From the NCBI RefSeq assembly GCF_023898315.1, contig NC_064621.1, forward strand, positions 15,064,501 to 15,128,500: a DNA stretch of 64,000 bases, read 5' to 3'. The DNA comes from Schistocerca nitens (lineage: Eukaryota; Arthropoda; Insecta; Orthoptera; Acrididae). This document shows positions 10,753-22,467 of the stretch, in pieces. Within the stretch, counting starts at the first letter, position 1. Every line of letters begins with the position of its first letter. A model generated the notes under the pieces. The model was not told the DNA's origin and searched no databases. It was given only the letters and a program-made list of their open reading frames with translations. Made by a program: the position numbers and the translations under genes.

Positions 10753-13145
10753 CTTAAGGGGAGTCGGAACGATGAAAATGACAAAATTAACGTTTTTTGG
10801 TATTTTTGATAGTAAAATTATTTCGAGTTTTCTGAATAAAACGAATCAAGTTTCACCATTTTAAATGTGTTTTTTATCGCTGAAAAGTTGACGCGCCGCG
10901 TAAACGTTTGTAGCGACTCGGTGTGTCACCTCTGACGGCGCCGCTTGCTGGCTGCAGGCACGATATCTTTGCGGAATTAGTCAGCGTTTTCTTTTCCAAC
11001 GTTGTATGGCTTTATCCCTATGACAAGTGACTGTTCACATCGCTAAACATAAACGCTATACCGTGTGTGTTGACTTGTGGAGTTTGCTTTGTATTTTTTA
11101 GCTGTTCAATTTTGCGTTTTTGACGAATTTTTCTCGTACCTGTTTTACGTATTTGGTTTGTGGATATCAATATGCCCCGTTTCAGCAATCGAGTGTTTAA
11201 GAAAAGGCACAATGAGTGGAAGAAGAAATCTTTTGGTGTTTCGAAGGGAGATGCTGCTCAGACTGCTTCAGCGACTACTCCAAATGAATGTGATAGAACT
11301 CCTGCCAGCAAGAAACTTTGTGACAGCAAAGAAAAGTTTGAAAACTATGAAAGTGACAGTAATTATTTGAATGAAATAATTAACATTTCCTTGCTCTCTA
11401 ATATTTTGAAACATAACGTATTATGCCAAGTTTGCAAAGAAAGAGGACTGGAATTGAAAATAACTTCACACATTGGTTTGACATGTAAAATGTTATTGAA
11501 GTGTAACAAATATGCTGCAGAAGTTTCGTTTTCTAATTCTAACAGTATTCCTCGTAGTGGTAATAGTGGAAAGAAGGTGTATGATATAAATGTTAGGCTA
11601 GCGTTGCATTGGTAAGGGCAGTGCTGCAAGGACAATTTTATGTGGAACTATGAACTTGCCAAAACCACCAACCAGGTTTGGATTTTATAGTGAATTGGTG
11701 GGATCTTTTGCTGAAGATATTGCTCAAGCAACAATGAAGAAAGCAGCTGAAGAAGCTGTGACAATGGAAATTGTAGATATTTAACTGTTGCTTTAGATGG
11801 ATCATGGCATCGTAGGGGTCATAAATCTCTAAATGGAGTTGTGACAGCTACCAGTGCAGACAGTTGCAAAGTAATTGATGCTGCTATTCTCTCAAAACAT
11901 TTTAGATGTAAGGGCAATACCAAGGACGAACATAGTAAAAGTTGTGAAGCAAATTTTCACGGCACGAGTGGAGCGATGGAAGTAAAGGGAGTGAAAGCAA
12001 TTTTTTCCAGATCACAGGAGTGGTATAATGTACGATACAATAACTATCTAGGAGATGGTGATTCTAATGGATATAAAGCTGCAGAGGAACTCAAACCTTC
12101 TGGCAATGAAATTCACATCAAGAAACAGGAGTGCATTGGACATGTGCAGAAGGGCATGGGGGCTCGCTTACGCAAACTAAAGCAGACATAAGGATCCCAG
12201 AAACTTAGTGATGGTAAGACCCATGAAGGAAGAGGAAGATTGACAGATGAAGCAATTTATAGTTTCCAGAGGTATTATGGGTGTGCAATTAGGCAGAATA
12301 CAATATGAGGAGAGCAGTATGGGCATTATTTTTCCATACTGCATCAACAAATGAGCACCCACAACATGCACTGTGCCCCACAGGTGATGTCTCATGGTGT
12401 AAGTACCAATCAGGAAAGGAATATGCCCATAGAAACAGTTTGCCAAATGCTGTAAGTAAGCCCATATTAAGAGATTTATCACAGCCAAGTTTATTAGAAA
12501 AGTGTTTACATGGGAAAACACAAAATACAAATGAAAGTGTAAATAATTTAATTTGGATTAGGATTCCCGAAAGAGTGTTTGTACAGATAAAAACATTAGA
12601 TTTTGGAGTGTATGATGCAGTGGCAACATGCAATGAAAGAAACATTATCAAGTGTGATGTGCTGAAACTTTTAGGTTTCCAACCAGGACACAACGCCATT
12701 TCCACAGTGCGCCTAATTGATGAAAGACTAAGAGGTGAAGGAAGAAGAGACAAAAGCCTACAACATGCAGCAAAAAAGGAAGAAAAGACCAGTGAAAAGG
12801 AAACTAACGCTGGGAAAGGAAGAGGATGCTGATAATCCATCATAAGGGGCAGGAATGTATTAAAAACTTTGGAAGCCATTTCCTGTAACTATAAAATTTT
12901 CATCTTTGAGGAACATTTTCTCAAAAACTGCTAAATGTATATCAATAAAATTTATACACAATATTGTTTACTTCTTTTCCTTCATTTTTATAATAATTGT
13001 AAAAAATATTGTATAATTCAAGAGTTGTAGAAGAAAAAGTGTAAAATTTTAGAGAAAAAAATAAGCATCTGCTTTAAAAGTATTTTAAAACAAAAACCAA
13101 TAAATTTTTCTTAACATGGCATTAGAACTTTGTAGAGAAATATTC
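10753..13145 (+). mobile_element. MULE (Mutator-like) DNA transposon relic
   Basis: Contains the broken MULE-type transposase at 11172-12836. The left boundary is probably at the block starting AAGGGGAGTCGGAACG (10756), followed by an AT-rich leader. The right boundary is probably near 13145, where a tRNA-like repeat begins. A matching right inverted repeat was not found, so the right end may have been lost to that later insertion. Confidence 0.5.
11172..12836 (+). pseudogene. Mutator-like transposase, frameshifted
   Basis: The start is MPRFSNRVFKKR (ATG 11172). The N-terminal part has a zinc-binding-like C..C segment (LCQVCKERG ... TCKMLLKC). After a frameshift near 11610 come RFGFYSELVGSFAEDIAQ-like sequence and LDGSWHRRGHKSLNG, the first catalytic-Asp block. 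The frame 11841-12191 follows with GTSGAMEVKGVK and GDGDSNGYKAAEELKP, the second catalytic-Asp block. A third section (12305-12832) has RRAVWALFFHTASTNEHPQH and LHGKTQNTNESVNNLIW. The order and motifs match the insect Mutator-like transposase domain. Stops and frameshifts near 11610, 11780 and 12190-12300 make it inactive, but divergence looks modest. Confidence 0.7.
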
Positions 13146-13169
13146 ACTGATCATGTAGCCCAAATTTCA

Positions 13170-13362
13170 GAGCAAGGTTCGCAGGAGAGCTTCTGTAAAG
13201 TTTGGAAGGTAGGAGACGAGGTACTGGCAGAAGTAAAGCTGTGAGGACGGGGCGTGAGTCGTGCTTGGGTAGCTCAGGTGCTAGAGCACTTGCCCGCGAA
13301 AGGCAAAGGTCCCGAGTTCGAGTTTCGGCCCGGCACACAGTTTTAATCTGCCAGGAAGTTTA
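13170..13362 (+). repeat. tRNA-like dispersed repeat, partial copy
   Basis: Shares its sequence with the element inside the Polinton at 40191-40668: the CAGGAGAGCTTCTGTAAAGT leader, the tRNA-like core and the GGCACACAGTTTTAATCTG terminus. It lacks the inverted left half present there. Confidence 0.75.
13261..13337 (+). tRNA. tRNA-Ser-like sequence, probably repeat-borne pseudo-tRNA
   Basis: A cloverleaf can be drawn: acceptor GTGCTTG pairing with CGGCAC, D-arm with box-A-like TAGCTCAGG, anticodon stem TTGCC/GGCAA with loop CGCGAAA (nominal anticodon CGA, serine), and a T-arm with GGTCCCGAGTTCGAG. Position 33 is G rather than the invariant U and there is no long serine variable arm. With its position inside a dispersed repeat, a functional tRNA is unlikely. 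Confidence 0.4.
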
Positions 13363-13365
13363 AAA

Positions 13366-14349
13366 TGTTTAATGGTTTTAGAATCATATTGGTGCAACAT
13401 CGTTATGAAAACTAATGGGATGTGATGGCAAGAAACCGAATGCGAAACAATCTGTAGTGGATATTATCGTGAAAGTCGCTATTTCCACTGATACGTTTTA
13501 AGGGCACGGAAAAAAACAAATATCTAGAGGCTGAATTTGTCCAGTGGTTCCAGGTGGTGTGAAATGCAATGTCACACACTTCACGGGAGGGATAGTTTGC
13601 TCTAAAGGAGTATGATTTTTATACGCGGGCCAGGAACCAAGAAAAAGCAAGGTATTTTGACTAGCTATTGGTCATAACCAGTGCTCACACCATAGCAGTA
13701 GTTTCATTGCGAAAATTTCCCACTATTCCTTACTGTGACGTAAATATTCCCTACTGCCCTTGCAAGATCACGCACGTGAGAAAGAATCATAGGAAGCAGA
13801 GCAACTCCATCTTCTTGGAGCATAATAACTTTCCAGACAGTTTCCCATCCGCATTAACAGACGGCATAATAAATACGAATGCGTGAAGGCATTGATGTTA
13901 ATTGATGATGATATAGCTTTCATGGTACCTCTAATTTCTAGGGTTCCTTTCATACACATTTCCTCTTCAAGACCCGATTGGCTAGAGTTGAAACCAAATT
14001 CCTTATTGAACGATCAGATAGGTTTGTCTCATCTACAAACTTTCTGGCCGATTCCGCAGTTTGCTGTAGATCGTTAAGTTGACGCTTTGTTTGAAATTTA
14101 GTTATCTTACATTTTCAAATTCTGTAGCACTTTTTGAAGTTATGCAACCGTCCACAGCTTCTCGAAATTACAGTAATCAATGTGGCGCTCATTTTGCAGT
14201 GCATAAGGTGGTAGGTCAGTGTTTCTTTTATTCTGTGAATTGTATCGAACATCCTTGAAATACACAAACACTAGTTTTTGTAGCAAGTGCATCTTGTTCT
14301 CTCTTGAATATCCGTAGTTCTTATGAACTACACCGGTCATATTGCTGAG
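13366..14349. other. unannotated DNA left of the LTR array
   Basis: Only short overlapping open frames. The last four bases of this region with the array edge, GACT (14350-14353), are the left target-site duplication. The unoccupied site resumes at 28528. Confidence 0.5.
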
Positions 14350-14353
14350 GACT
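14350..14353. repeat. left target-site duplication, GACT
   Basis: GACT directly precedes the TGT that begins LTR1, and GACT at 28524-28527 directly follows the ACA that ends LTR3. A 4-bp duplication is usual for Gypsy-group insertions. Confidence 0.75.
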
Positions 14354-16094
14354 TGTAAAAACAACAACTGTACATATAATAATTGTTTTCTTCTGATTTT
14401 CGTTAAATTAGTGTAATCGATGTTCTGATTTCATTTCTTTTTCTTTTCATGCCATGATGTTAAAGGAACTGTAACCAATTTTCGATGTGAATATTAATGT
14501 TTATGTCAAATTGCAAGCAATATTATAACAAAATGGACATGTAAGGAATGCTGAAACTGTTGTAAGACGTTAAAGTTGTATTTATGCGCCTGGTCCATAC
14601 GTAGGCAATGTATTAGGATATGTGGAATACAAAACCTTTGGTGAATACCCTGTCTGTAGGGGAGCGGTAAAAGGTGAATGGCAGGCGAGCGCGGGAAAAT
14701 GCACACGGGCGCGGCACGGCATAGAGGGCTCAGCAGTAGTAGTCAGAGTTGGGCATCGGTCTGAGAAACACGCTCTGGATCGAAGAGGCTCTCCTGGAAA
14801 AAGTGATTTCATTGAGCCTCGGATGTGCCGTTTCCGACGACTATACAGCATGGCTATATTCCATAGGCACTAAAGGGAAAAGTATTGCGACGCTAAGAAG
14901 AAGCAAAGTGCCGATACATCAAGAGCCATAGCTGTGATTGTATGTGTGCTTTGCGCCTCGCCATCTCGCCGCCCGCCAACCGCCGCATCGACACGAACAG
15001 GTTGAAACTTTTAGTACTGTATTCGTGTGGACCAGTGTTACTTTTGTTCCTGACTGTTCAATAACAACTTAACTTTTACCAGAACTGTCCTATCATTTAA
15101 TTATCCTCATCACTAACCTAGACAGGGTCCTTTCCACATGTTGTGCAATTCGAGTGTCCCGAAATGAAGATTTAAAGTTTATGTTAATAATACTTACCTG
15201 CAGACCTATCTATGTTAGAATGATGCTTAAAGAACTTTGTTGTTAATGAATATATAGGTCTTGCAAAGTTGGAAGATAATGTTGAAATTGGTTTAGTAAT
15301 GAAGTTTAATTAATTTGAGACAAAAATAATGATAGTTAAATAAGCAAGAAATAAGACAAAAAGAGTAGTCACTCATGTATTGGAAATCTTGAGTGCTTAA
15401 CGATTTCGATAAACTAAAATCTCAGTACAGTGATCATAACAGTTTCAGGGCAGCCCCCCCCCTTTTTCTTTTCTATTCATTTAAATTCTGAAGTGTACTG
15501 AACTGATTTGACTAGCAAAGTTAAAGTCAATATAAAACCAAAATTTATTAGTGTTTTACCTTTTTCAAAATTGACATTGTATGTATGTTTCGAAAGTGCT
15601 ACTTCTAGGGTAACCTATGCCCGATTTTAATCAGATCAATACACAGTACGAAGTTTGTTGTAAACATTATAGTATATTGTTGTGTATTTATGGCTTGTTC
15701 ACATTAGTACAGAAAGTGAAATCATTAGTTCAGTAGATTTTCTGGTTCTAAAATTTACCACATTATGCAGTGCTATTACGTGTTGTTTTGTATGAACATA
15801 CATCAACTTGTACTGGGAAGAAACTCAGTTAATGCCTAATTAGGCTGTCGACCGTATTATTAACAATTTGGTAGCATCTGCTGTGTCGTTTCTTGTCCGT
15901 CCTAACGTGTAGTTGCACTTCAGACTTGCTTGACGCATCATTGTTGTTACTGAGTGGGCGAAAGTCTGATTTTGCCTCCATTCGGGTACACGCGGTCAGT
16001 ATCTAACCCAAAATCCTTTCTTATAAGGTGAAGCCCGTCAACTTACCATAGTACAGGCTTTAATAAGTATCGTACGCAATAGCGTAGTGTTACA
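14354..16094 (+). repeat. LTR1 (5' LTR)
   Basis: Begins TGTAAAAACAACAACTG and ends GCGTAGTGTTACA, 1741 bp. It differs from LTR3 at about two dozen positions by eye. Its 5' part is the odd one out of the three, while its 3' part matches LTR2. Minus-strand open frames inside the LTRs recur in all copies only because the sequence is repeated. Confidence 0.85.
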
Positions 16095-16096
16095 AG

Positions 16097-16114
16097 TGGC
16101 TTCCCGGTGACAGG
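16097..16114 (+). other. primer-binding-site-like sequence (copy 1)
   Basis: TGGCTTCCCGGTGACAGG starts 2 nt after LTR1, the position where a tRNA primer anneals; TGG pairs with the tRNA CCA end. Which tRNA is used was not resolved. The second copy begins at 22311. Confidence 0.5.
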
Positions 16115-16253
16115 ACATCCAGTTGTTGTCGGTCACAAATTAACGTGAATACCGAACAGTGGATGTTCAGTGGCACGAATTGCAATAAAAGTCAGTAAAG
16201 TAAATAGCAGTGAACGTCAAGTACGGTGGAGTGGGGTGTAATTTGCATTCAGT

Positions 16254-18021
16254 ATGGACAGGAGCGTAGACACGGTAGATGTGCCGAGCATAATGGAAGA
16301 TGCGCATGGCAATGACAGGAGTGTACGCAGCCAGATAACAGATGACGTTAGCGGAAGACAATTGGCGTACATACAATATCACGAACACGTTAACGAACAG
16401 ATTGAAATGTCGAGAGTGCCTCGAACACACCAGGGATAAAACAAGAAGTAGAGGGTGACTTTGTAGATGATAGTGGGTATGTGAATGAATCCACTGACAT
16501 ATTTGATCCTCCACAGATAAAGAGAGAACCGAAAGAAACTTTTGAAGTAGGATCGGAACACACAGATTCCGTAGAACAAAACAGTGTGAAAATTTTAAGC
16601 ATGAACGATTTATTTGAACAATTAACCAAACAAATTGCGGGACAGAATAATCAGCTTAAAACACACGTTACAGAGCAGCTCAAAACGCAGAATGATCAGC
16701 TTCAGAAACAAGTCAGTAATCAGGTTAGTCAGCTTAAAACACACGTTGACGAGCAGCTTAAAACACAAAGTAATCAGCTCAAAACACAGAACGAGCAGCT
16801 TAAAACACACGTTGACGAGCAGCTTAAAACACAAATAATCAGTTCAAAACACAGAACGAGCAGCTTAAAACACACGTTGGGCAGCTTAAAGCACAGGTCG
16901 AAGAACAAGGAATTAAAATTAGTAAACAAATAGAACAGGTAGAACAAAAAGTGGGTAATTTAAGCTCTGTAGTAAATACTATGAAATTTTAAATTGACTC
17001 AATTAACAAGAATATGGATACTATGCAGGGGGAAATTGACAACATTAACAGTAGATTTGATGTTGAAATCCTCAACATCCAAGAGAAAGTAGAGCCTCTG
17101 GTTGAAACAAAAGTAGACGAAAAAGTTTTCGGTCTTAAAACTGAGATCGTAAACGAATGTCAGCACGGAATCTCACAATTGAAAAAGGCAGTTTCAGACA
17201 CTGTAAGAGATTTAGGTGAGAAAGTTACCGGATGTGTACAAAAATGTGAACAAAATACTTCGAAAATTCAAGGTAAAATTTTCGATCTTGAGAGTAAAAT
17301 TAAAGATAGACCTGGTGTTGTCTGTAGTGGCACACCACTTACGAAGCTGTTAGAAGGTGAGGAACGCTTCGATCCCAACAAGAAACATAACGGATGGCAT
17401 CCGTTAGATTTCATCAAAAATTGAGAGAGGATATTTCCTGAACACTTGTCTGATCAGGAAAAGATAAACGTAGTAATTAGCGCCTTAGCAGGTGATGCTA
17501 AGCGCTGGGGAATTAATTTGAATACCGAACGAATGACGTTCGAAGAATTTAAGCAAACGTTTACGGACGAATATTGGTCCAAACAAAAACAGGATCATTT
17601 ATGGCGCGAGTTTATCATGGCCAAGCTTCATGAGAACAGGGGCAGGAATTCTTTGAAAGATTTCTGCGAATATTGGTACCGGAAGTTGACGCATTTAAGA
17701 GGGAGAAGAACCGATTTGGAAATCATATGGGAGCTATATAAAAAGCTTCCAGAAGATTCGAAGAGATACGTGGGAAGCAATCATCGCAGCTTCCAAGCAT
17801 TTCTCGAAAGGGTCGAAGACGAAGACCATTGGCGCGAAAGTCGTGCCAATCATCAAAATTTTAGTAACAGGAATAACCATAATAATGACGAGAGAAATGA
17901 CGACAATGGGTTTCGCGTGAATATGATACAGAGAGGTAGAGGTAGAGGAAGAGGAGAAGGAAGTTATCCAGGTCGCGGTAGAGGGTACACCGCGCAAAAT
18001 AATAACGACGCGGGAAACTGA
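16254..18021 (+). pseudogene. gag: Gypsy gag, copy 1
   Basis: Starts at ATG 16254 (MDRSVDTVDVPSIMEDAHG). A stop and frame change follow near 16437. A long coiled coil contains a 13-residue repeat, QLKTHVDEQLKTQ, at about 16650-16830, then a 1-bp shift, a stop near 16990 and a further coiled coil (MDTMQGEIDNINSRFDVEIL). After another stop at 17422 comes the capsid-like retrotransposon gag domain, with DAKRWGINL, FTDEYWSKQKQDHLWREF and DFCEYWYRKLTHLRG. The C-terminus is an RG-rich basic tail (RGRGRGRGEG) with no CCHC zinc knuckle. Unusually long coiled-coil content suggests self-assembly. At least four lesions make it a pseudogene. Confidence 0.75.
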
Positions 18022-18107
18022 TTTCCGCGAACGTTGCGGGCCAAACGGAAGCGGACAGTATATACCGGCCACGATTTAAGAAATGTTACCAGACCGACAG
18101 TAAAGTT

Positions 18108-19320
18108 ATGAGACAGGTTAGAGACAGGCGTGGAACGGCGCAACGTGTTGTTGCGAAACAAGCGTCAGGTGCGAGCGCGAATGAGTCATCTTTGCCACGC
18201 AGAGCGATACTTTTTAACAGGCGAGTGGAGCATCAGAGGGCAACGGCTCAGCCTAGCAGAACAGCTGTTCACAGAGAAGCCGCTAGCGATGAGGCAGCAT
18301 TAGATACGAACATTGCCGTAAGAGCTGGTGAATGCATTACGAGTGGTAATTCCATGGCGAAGGAAATAATAGATGAAACTGTGGGTACACAGAGAGGTGC
18401 GGTTAGCAGTGTTAGCAATAAAGTAAAAGGCGAGAATGAATTAGCGGAAGTAAGTAATTGGCGTGTGCAGATCGACGATCTGTACAAGGGCCTCAAGCAA
18501 TGTGAGTGGGAGGATTTTAAGAAGGAGTATGAAGCAAGGAAGTTAATTAGTGAAAACGGAGATAGTAGGGACGTCGATAAGGTGACGTGGCCCGAGTTTA
18601 AAGAGGAGAGAGTAAATAGCGCCGCGCAAAGTATGCGTGCTGCCAATAGGTCGAAGGTTAAAGATAGAAAGGAATTGGAGAATGAAATCCTTAGCATAGA
18701 CGAGGAAGTAACTTCCGTTAATGATCCGCCAACAGTACAAGCTGCTACCGAAAGGCACCGTGGGGAAGAGGCAGGTGATTACATGAAAATAATTGAAGTC
18801 CACGAGGATTACATTAAATATGAAGTAACAGTGGATGTGGGTAAAGCTGATAATGAGGCCGTTTTTGCCAAAAGAGGATATTAAATTAAAATCAAAGCCT
18901 GACGGAAATGCAGAGGGAGAACTTAATGCCTGTCTCAGAAAATCTTTTATGTTAGAACCTGAAAGCGATCCAGAATGGTCTGATTCTGACGATAGTTCAG
19001 ATGACGAATATTTCGGTACTGGCAAAAATAATGGGAATATAGCTAATAGTGATATTGTACCTATTGATGACGAAGTTTCAAAACAAAATCCAGATGTCGA
19101 GACTGAACAAAGAAAGAAAGAGCCACCGGACGACTCAGTGTTTATTTTGCAACGAGTTCAAGTAAGTAAAGACTTTGAACTCCAGAAACCGAAAAAGCCG
19201 CCAGATATAAATGGTTCACAGGTCAGGAACATATCTTGGGACAATGTCACAGTCGACCAAGGTGCGTTGTGGAAGAAACAGGAAGGGGCAGATTTATATC
19301 GGATTTTGAGAATGTCATGA
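18108..19320 (+). pseudogene. acidic open frame replacing pol core, copy 1
   Basis: Two frames, 18108-18884 (258 codons, Arg/Ala-rich then acidic) and a continuation to 19320 containing EPESDPEWSDSDDSSDDEYF. Neither shows a protease DSG/DTG motif or any reverse-transcriptase block. They occupy the interval between gag and the integrase tail. They may be sequence normally lying between gag and pol, fused by deletion, or captured foreign DNA; I do not recognise them. Copy 2 (24322-25534) has an additional stop near 25125. Confidence 0.45.
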
Positions 19321-19742
19321 ACACCTTACATCATGAATCTACTGGATCCCCACCGGTAGAAATTTTATTAGGCAGCAGAAGTAAAAGTTTAATTGAGGAA
19401 AAACTAGAGTTTCCGCCTTGTACAAGCTTGGGGCTGAGTCAAAAGAAAGAATTAGTCAGAAACAGGGCAAAGCAAAAAGCTGAATCTAGATCTAAAAGAC
19501 ATGATAAAAATCTGAAAGTTTCAAAATTTAAAATTGGGGATTATGTTCTTTTAAAAACCCACGAAAAGTCTAGTGAACTGAACCATGAAATTTCCAAATT
19601 TAAATACATTTATAATGGACCGTATATAATACAGAACATTGCACACGATAATGCTTACTACCTGGTCTACGCAAAATCCAAAAGACCTTTAGGTGTAAGA
19701 AATGTTGTGGACCTGAAACTGTATGTTCCTAGGAGTGAGTGA
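19236..19742 (+). pseudogene. integrase C-terminal remnant, copy 1
   Basis: From about 19306 the frame reads NVMNTLHHESTGSPPVEILL, the end of the Gypsy integrase catalytic region. A basic linker follows, then the C-terminal domain: KFKIGDYVLLKTH, NGPYIIQNI, NAYYLVYAK and VVDLKLYVPRSE. The zinc-binding and DDE catalytic parts are absent, so it cannot integrate. This tail, just before the 3' untranslated region, is what identifies the element as Gypsy-group. Confidence 0.75.
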
Positions 19743-20564
19743 CCTAAGTACACTCAGAAATCAATTTGCAATAAATATGCTATATTTTATACTGAAACTA
19801 TTTTATTCCAAATGTAACTAATCTTTGTAAATATACGTGTACCAATATCAGTGTGCCAATGTACTTATGTGAGTTTCAGATTACCAAATGTACTGTAAAT
19901 GTAAAGATGTATGGAGAAAAGGGATGAAAAGAAAGGGTAAATGCTGCAAGCCAAATAAAAGATGGGACTGTCAAAAATTAAAGTGGGCAGTATATGAGTC
20001 ATAATATAAAGGACTGCCAAACACCAATGAGGGCAGATAAATAGTCTATGGAGAATTGTAAGTGTGGTACAGGTGATGTGGTAAAATGATGCGAAATGGA
20101 CTGCCCAAATCTGAATAATAGGCAGCAAATATATGTAGTGATTTTTCTAAATATTATTGTGTGTTTATTAGTAAGTAAGGAAATGAACTGCCATTCAATG
20201 CCAGCAGCAACAAATTGTCTTATAGTGTATATAGATATTTGCATTTGCTTTTGTAGTTAAATGTTTGTGTTCCAGATTTTGAAATTATTTCTTTGAGAAA
20301 TTTAGTAAAAATAAGTAATTTGCTATTTAAATAATGTTGTGATAGGAGATTGGACTGTGCCAAAGGCACTTAAGTAAATGATAAGTAAATGTTCTTGATA
20401 TGTTAAAAAGTGTAGACCTATATAATGTGAGTGAAAGGAAGCTTGTGGTATAAATTTTCTTGGATGGGAAATTCACACAAAGATTCAGAACTACTGTATA
20501 AATATAAAAATTAGTGTTCCCATGAAATTTGCACTCAGTGAAATTTACTGGAAACAGGGGCATG
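19743..20564 (+). other. 3' untranslated region and polypurine-like tract, copy 1
   Basis: AT-rich noncoding sequence after the integrase remnant. GAAACAGGGG at 20551-20560, just before LTR2, is a plausible polypurine tract. Copy 2 is 25957-26778. Small minus-strand frames recur identically in both copies because of the duplication. Confidence 0.55.
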
Positions 20565-22308
20565 TGTAACAACAACAACTGTACATATAATAATTTTTTT
20601 CATCTGATTTTCGTTAAATTAGTGTAATCGATGTTCTGATTTCATTTCTTTTTCTTTTCATGCCATGATGTTAAAGGAACTGTAACCAATTTTCGATGTG
20701 AATATTAATGTTTATGTCAAATTGCAAGCAATATTATAACAAAATGGAAATGTAAGGAATGTTGAAACTGTTGTAAGATGTTAAAGTTGTATTTATGCGC
20801 CTGGTCCATACATAGGCAATGTATTAGGATATGTGGAATGCAAAACCTTTGGTGAATACCCTGTCTGTAGGGGAGCGGTAAAAGGTGGATGGCAGGCGAG
20901 CGCGGGAAAAAATGCACACGGGCGCGGCACGGCATAGAGGGCTCAGCAGTAGTAGTCGGAGTTGGGCATCGGTCTGAGAAACACGCTCTGGATCGAAGAG
21001 GCTCTCCTGGAAAACGTGATTTCATTGAGCCTCGGATGTGCCGTTTCCGACGACTATACAGCATGGCTATATTCCATAGGCACTAAAGGGAAAAGTATTG
21101 CGACGCTAAGAAGAAGCAAAGTGCCGATACATCAAGAGCCATAGCTGTGATTGTATGTGTGCTTTGCGCCTCGCCATCTCGCCGCCCGCCAACCGCCGCA
21201 TCGACACGAACAGGTTGAAACTTTTAGTACTGTATTCGTGTGGACCAGTGTTACTTTTGTTCCTGACTGTTCAATAACAACTTAACTTTTACCAGAACTG
21301 TCCTATCATTTAATTATCCTCATCACTAACCTAGACAGGGTCCTTTCCACATGTTGTGCAATTCGAGTGTCCCGAAATGAAGATTTAAAGTTTATGTTAA
21401 TAATACTTACCTGCAGACCTATCTATGTTAGAATGATGCTTAAAGAACTTTGTTGTTAATGAATATATGGGTCTGGCAAAGTTGGAAGATAATGTTGAAA
21501 TTGGTTTAGTAATGAAGTTTAATTAATTTGAGACAAAAATAATGATAGTTAAATAAGCAAGAAATAAGACAAAAAGAGTAGTCACTCATGTATTGGAAAT
21601 CTTGAGTGCTTAACGATTTCGATAAACTAAAATCTCAGTACAGTGATCATAACAGTTTCAGTGCAGCCCCCCCCCCTTTTTCTTTTCTATTCATTTAAAT
21701 TCTGAAGTGTACTGAACTGATTTGACTAGCAAAGTTAAAGTCAATATAAAACCAAAATTTATTAGTGTTTTACCTTTTTCAAAATTGACATTGTATGTAT
21801 GTTTCGAAAGTGCTACTTCTAGGGTAACCTATGCCCGATTTTAATCAGATCAATACACAGTACGAAGTTTGTTGTAAACATTATAGTATATTGTTGTGTA
21901 TTTATGGCTTGTTCACATTAGTACAGAAAGTGAAATCATTAGTTCAGTAGATTTTCTGGTTCTAAAATTTACCACATTATGCAGTGCTATTACGTGTTGT
22001 TTTGTATGAACATACATCAACTTGTACTGGGAAGAAACTCAGTTAATGCCTAATTAGGCTGTCGACCGTATTATTAACAATTTGGTAGCATCTGCTGTGT
22101 CGTTTCTTGTCCGTCCTAACGTGTAGTTGCACTTCAGACTTGCTTGACGCATCATTGTTGTTACTGAGTGGGCGAAAGTCTGATTTTGCCTCCATTCGGG
22201 TACACGCGGTCAGTATCTAACCCAAAATCCTTTCTTATAAGGTGAAGCCCGTCAACTTACCATAGTACAGGCTTTAATAAGTATCGTACGCAATAGCGTA
22301 GTGTTACA
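20565..22308 (+). repeat. LTR2 (middle, recombinant LTR)
   Basis: 1744 bp, TGTAAC...TTACA. From its start to about 21475 it carries the LTR3 variants (for example GGAAATGT, AAAAAATGC, TCGGAGTT, AAAACGTG, GTCTGGC). From about 21690 to its end it carries the LTR1 variants (TTTTCTATTC, GCTACTTC, CAATACACAGTACGAAG, GGGCGAAAG, CTAACCC). The crossover therefore lies between about 21475 and 21690, a stretch that includes the C-tract. Confidence 0.8.
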
Positions 22309-22467
22309 AGTGGCTTCCCGGTGACAGGACATCCAGTTGTTGTCGGTCACAAATTAACGTGAATACCGAACAGTGGATGTTCAGTGGCACGAATTGCAAT
22401 AAAAGTCAGTAAAGTAAATAGCAGTGAACGTCAAGTACGGTGGAGTGGGGTGTAATTTGCATTCAGT

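Noticed and set aside
13261-13337. Functional tRNA-Ser gene
   Set aside because: It sits in a dispersed repeat, has G at position 33 and lacks the long serine variable arm.
14506-14851. Open frames of 60-115 codons on the minus strand within the LTRs
   Set aside because: They recur only because the LTR is repeated, vary in length between LTRs through indels, and have no recognisable domain.
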